A DNA stretch of 7,966 nt from NCBI GenBank assembly GCA_030628805.1, contig DAOVQG010000221.1:1-7966 (forward strand), given 5' to 3'. Below the pieces are notes generated by a model that did not search any database, had not been told where the DNA came from, and saw nothing but the letters and a program-made list of their open reading frames with translations. Numbering within the stretch: the first letter of the stretch is position 1; each line of letters starts with the position of its first letter. Position numbers and translations under genes: made by a program. This DNA is from JAGMDK01 sp023128695 (lineage in GTDB: Bacteria > Planctomycetota > Phycisphaerae > UBA1845 > Fen-1342). Shown one piece after another: positions 5,790 through 7,966 of this stretch.

Positions 5790-6784
5790 GAGAGTATGAT
5801 GTCCAAGACGCCCAGGATTCCCAGGAGCAGACCAACGATGCCGTTGACGGTGAAGAACGCGAGGTTGACGCGACTGAGGTCGCGCGGGCTGACTAGGGCG
5901 TTCTCGACGACGAGCAGGATGCCGACGCAGCCCACGCCGATGTAGTACAGTGTGCCGAGCTGGGCGGTCAGGCCGACGCCGACCAGCGCCCCAACGGTGA
6001 CGACGTGAAAGGCCCGGGCCAGCCACAGGGCGGCGGGCACACCCATGCGGGCCGGAATGCTGTGCAGCCCGTGCGCGCGGTCGAAGTCGGTATCCTGGCA
6101 GGCATAGATCAGATCAAAGCCGGCAATCCAGAACGTGACCGCGACCAACAGCAGCCACGCCGGCGCGGCGAGCGTGGCGGGATTGATCGCGATCCAAGCG
6201 GCCACGGGGGCGCAGGCGATGCCGACACCAAGAACCAAGTGCGACCAGCGCGTGAAACGCTTGGTGTACGAGTAGAAGCACAGCCAGGCGAGCACCGGCA
6301 GGCAAAGCCGCAACGGCCACGGATTGTGTTGCAACCAATAGAATCCGCCGCAACCCAGGATGAAAAGCGCGCCGGCGACGCAGAAGAAGGTCCACGCCGC
6401 GGTGGTGCTGATCGTCCCGCGCGGCAGGGCCCGGCCCGCGGTACGCGGGTTATCGGCGTCAATTCGAGCGTCAACGATGCGATTGAAGGTCATCGCGGCG
6501 CTGCGGGCGGCCACCATGCAAAGCAAGATCAGACCCACTTGCGGCCAAGTCGGCAACTCGGGGCGAGCGGCCAGGAATGCCGCCAGCAGAGCGAAAGGCA
6601 GCGCGAAGACGGAGTGGCTGAACTTGACCATCTCACCCCACGTACGCGCGGTTGCAACTAAAGCAATGTCAGAAAAAGTCCGTCGCCTTGGGAGGGCGAG
6701 CCTCCCGGCGAGCCGCGGCTCGGCAGGAGCCTCGCCCTCCCGACGGGCGCCAGATGTTTTCTGAAACGGCCCTGGCGTGGGCAT
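5786..6784 (-). CDS. ubiA: UbiA-family aromatic prenyltransferase with repeat-derived N-terminus
   Basis: Integral membrane enzyme that attaches a polyprenyl chain to an aromatic acid in quinone synthesis. Both Asp-rich motifs are present: NRIVDARID (N101, D105, D109) and DLIYACQDTDFDR (D224, Y227, Q230, D231, D235), followed by GLHSIPARMG. These bind Mg2+ and the prenyl diphosphate. The conserved N-terminal MVKFSHSVFALPFAL starts at residue 52. The first 51 residues include REGEAPAEPRLAGRLALP, which is a translated palindromic repeat. ATG 6784 lies 3 bp after the ubiX stop and has GGAG 6 nt upstream, so it looks like the ancestral start. ATG 6631 (residue 52) is the alternative, with GGGGTGAG before it. 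Beside ubiX this is either 4-hydroxybenzoate prenyltransferase or the futalosine-pathway enzyme MqnP; the substrate cannot be told from sequence alone, and MqnP is favoured only by the inferred planctomycete host. Confidence 0.93.
   Translation of the reverse strand: MPTPGPFQKTSGARREGEAPAEPRLAGRLALPRRRTFSDIALVATARTWGEMVKFSHSVFALPFALLAAFLAARPELPTWPQVGLILLCMVAARSAAMTFNRIVDARIDADNPRTAGRALPRGTISTTAAWTFFCVAGALFILGCGGFYWLQHNPWPLRLCLPVLAWLCFYSYTKRFTRWSHLVLGVGIACAPVAAWIAINPATLAAPAWLLLVAVTFWIAGFDLIYACQDTDFDRAHGLHSIPARMGVPAALWLARAFHVVTVGALVGVGLTAQLGTLYYIGVGCVGILLVVENALVSPRDLSRVNLAFFTVNGIVGLLLGILGVLDIILS
6690..6741. repeat. 52-bp palindrome inside the 5' end of ubiA
   Basis: Arms 6690-6715 and 6716-6741 abut with no loop and match at 23 of 26 positions. 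Each outer end is GGGAGGGCGAG or its complement. A 22-bp stretch at 6689-6710 recurs exactly at 2138-2159. Read on the minus strand in the ubiA frame it encodes the block around REGEAPAEPRLAGRLALP (about residues 15-32). The sequence on either side (MPTPGPFQKTSGA before, RRTFSDIALV after) looks like ordinary coding sequence, which suggests insertion. Confidence 0.85.
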
Positions 6785-6796
6785 GACTCACTCCGG
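6785..6796 (-). promoter_or_regulatory. Shine-Dalgarno deciding the ubiA start
   Basis: On the minus strand GGAG (6794-6791) is followed by six bases and then ATG at 6784. The site is formed by the last codons and TGA of ubiX, so ubiA translation is probably coupled to ubiX. It supports the upstream ATG, and with it the repeat-encoded N-terminal extension, over the internal ATG at 6631. Confidence 0.6.
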
Positions 6797-7396
6797 CCGC
6801 GGCTCGGTTTCGGCCGGCGGCTCCGGCGACCAGCGCGTGTCCAGTCGGTGCGCGAGCCCGATGAGGTCCAACACGCGGCCGACCACGAAGTCGATCAGAT
6901 CGTCGATCGTCCGGGGCCGCATATAGAAGCCGGGGCAGGCCGGGCAGACGATGCCGCCGGCCTGGCTGATCCGGAGCATGTTCGCGATTTCAATCTGGCT
7001 CAGCGGCATCTCCCGCGGGACCACAACGAGTCGGCGTGTTTCCTTGAGCGTCACCAACGCGGCCCGCGTAATGAGATTGTCGGCGCCGCCGGCGGCGACC
7101 GCGGCCAAGGTGTTGCTGCTGCACGGACATATAACCATGCCGTCGGTCAGAAACGAACCGCTGGCGATCCGAGCCCCGAGCTCGCGGTGCGGGTAAAGCG
7201 TGGCATTCGGAGCGGCCTGTCCGACGAGGGCCGCGGGCGTCGGATCTTGAATGCCAAGCTCTTCCGCCAGCAGACGAGCACCATGCGGAGAAATAACCAG
7301 ATGCAGATGCGCGTCGGCCCGCAGGATATTCCGCGCCAGGAGCCGGGCATAGGCGGCCCCGCTGGCACCGGTAATGGCCAGTACGATCTGCTTCAC
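6788..7396 (-). CDS. ubiX: Flavin prenyltransferase UbiX
   Basis: A full-length 202-residue UbiX, the cytosolic enzyme that prenylates FMN to make the prenyl-FMN cofactor of UbiD-family decarboxylases. Visible signatures are GASG (10-13) in the flavin-binding loop, VICPCSSNTLAAVAAGGADN (88-107), the VPREMPLS segment (126-133), ENML-like ANMLRISQAG and PGFY (155-158). R111, K118, E129, Y158 and R174 all fall at a constant offset of 11 from the residues I recall as R122, K129, E140, Y169 and R185 of Pseudomonas UbiX, so the active site looks intact. The C-terminal tail (SPEPPAETEPRPE) is variable. The start is GTG 7396, overlapping the upstream TGA as GTGA; ubiA begins 3 bp after the stop. A UbiD partner should exist but is not in the window. 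Confidence 0.95.
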   Translation of the reverse strand: MKQIVLAITGASGAAYARLLARNILRADAHLHLVISPHGARLLAEELGIQDPTPAALVGQAAPNATLYPHRELGARIASGSFLTDGMVICPCSSNTLAAVAAGGADNLITRAALVTLKETRRLVVVPREMPLSQIEIANMLRISQAGGIVCPACPGFYMRPRTIDDLIDFVVGRVLDLIGLAHRLDTRWSPEPPAETEPRPE

Positions 7397-7966
7397 GGTG
7401 ACACCGTCGGGTTGGTAGTAGCCTGGGGATCGAAAAGCCCGAGGCGCTGGGCGGCGAGCTTACCCCAGCAGGTCTGACCGAAGCGCGCCACGAGCGCGCG
7501 AAGGCGCTCGATGCCGGCGGCACGGCTAGCCTCATTGCCGCTGCCCAAAGTCTGCACTTCGAGGTCGGCGAGCTGGAACAGGGCTTCGGGGAAGGCGTCG
7601 TCGTCAGGGAAGCGTGCCACGCAGGCTCGCAGCATCCGGGCCCGCTCTTCACGGTCCACGTGCGCCGCGGCCCAGCGGACCACCAGGTTGGGATACAACA
7701 GAGTGTCGCGATAGTCGTGCGTGAGCTGGCGCAGTTGATCGCGGTACCCATGACGGTGCGAGTCAAGTGAGGCCAGGGCCTGCAACGGCGCGACGCCCTG
7801 TGTGGGGTCACGGGGGTCGGGGAGATTGGCGAGAATGAGCTCGCGTAGACGCCGACTTTCAAAAAGATACGGCTCCGGCTTGAAGTCGAGCGTGCTTTCC
7901 GGGGGTGTGGTGCTCAACAACGGACGAGCCGCGGACGGAGTTTCCGCCACGGCGGCGCGGTCCGCC
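7393..7966 (-). CDS. TPR-like helical-repeat protein, 5' end off the window
   Basis: The frame is open to the right edge, so the true start is probably outside; GTG 7950 is the only visible candidate and has no strong Shine-Dalgarno. The visible 190 or so residues start with a Pro/Ser/Thr-rich linker (ETPSAARPLLSTTPPEST), then predominantly helical sequence. ARMLRACVARFPDDDAFPEALFQLADLEVQTLG and GIERLRALVARFGQTCWGKLAAQRL fit tetratricopeptide-type helix pairs of the kind found in YbgF/CpoB- or BamD-like proteins. No signal peptide can be judged because the N-terminus is missing. It is translationally coupled to ubiX by a GTGA overlap, so it is expressed with it, but a functional link to quinone synthesis is not evident. 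The family call is moderate. Confidence 0.7.
   Translation of the reverse strand, partial: ADRAAVAETPSAARPLLSTTPPESTLDFKPEPYLFESRRLRELILANLPDPRDPTQGVAPLQALASLDSHRHGYRDQLRQLTHDYRDTLLYPNLVVRWAAAHVDREERARMLRACVARFPDDDAFPEALFQLADLEVQTLGSGNEASRAAGIERLRALVARFGQTCWGKLAAQRLGLFDPQATTNPTVSP

Noticed and set aside
5790..6026. N-terminal extension of the glycosyltransferase to the upstream start at 6026
   Set aside because: The extra 79 codons lie antiphase within ubiA and read as an Arg/Pro/His-rich shadow; GTG 5789 gives a normal basic N-terminus plus first membrane segment.

Overview
The window looks like a stretch of chromosome from a high-GC bacterium, most probably a planctomycete. This is inferred from three things. 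A membrane protein begins with a CPRCGYDL/CPECG zinc ribbon of a type I associate with planctomycetes. The UvrA has an unusual C-terminal extension. Several families of short palindromes are present, one of which reads in-frame as REGEAPAEPRLAGRLALP, a peptide I recall from planctomycete proteins. No search could be run.

Left part, plus strand (1-3014). The C-terminal half of the excision-repair ATPase UvrA runs to 2108 and carries an extra C-terminal region of about 190 residues. In-frame stops at 30-32 and 36-38, beside a cluster of palindromes, separate it from any N-terminal half lying off the left edge. The uvrA frame is studded with repeats that stay open in frame: a palindrome and a heptanucleotide array in the linker before the second ATPase domain, and an inverted pair of heptanucleotide arrays replacing the usual short segment after GTPEN. 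Behind uvrA, 2109-2324 is almost wholly repeats from three palindrome families. A small cytoplasmic CBM9-like beta-sandwich protein follows (2325-2981), whose stop codon lies inside another heptanucleotide array.

Right part, minus strand (3057-7966). Reading leftward from the right edge there is a tight operon: a TPR-like protein (5' end off the window), ubiX, ubiA, a GT-C type membrane glycosyltransferase and, after 45 bp, a zinc-ribbon multi-pass membrane protein. Three junctions are 4-bp GTGA overlaps or a 3-bp gap. UbiX makes prenyl-FMN for a UbiD-type decarboxylase and UbiA prenylates an aromatic acid, so the pair points to quinone synthesis, probably menaquinone by the futalosine route if this is a planctomycete. 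No other quinone genes are visible. The N-terminus of UbiA contains a 52-bp palindrome translated in frame.

No tRNA, rRNA, CRISPR, transposase or phage gene was seen. The most notable feature is the repeat ecology: at least five palindrome types and two types of 7-bp tandem array sit both between genes and inside conserved genes at linker or terminal positions, always leaving an open frame, except at the left edge of uvrA where the frame is broken.
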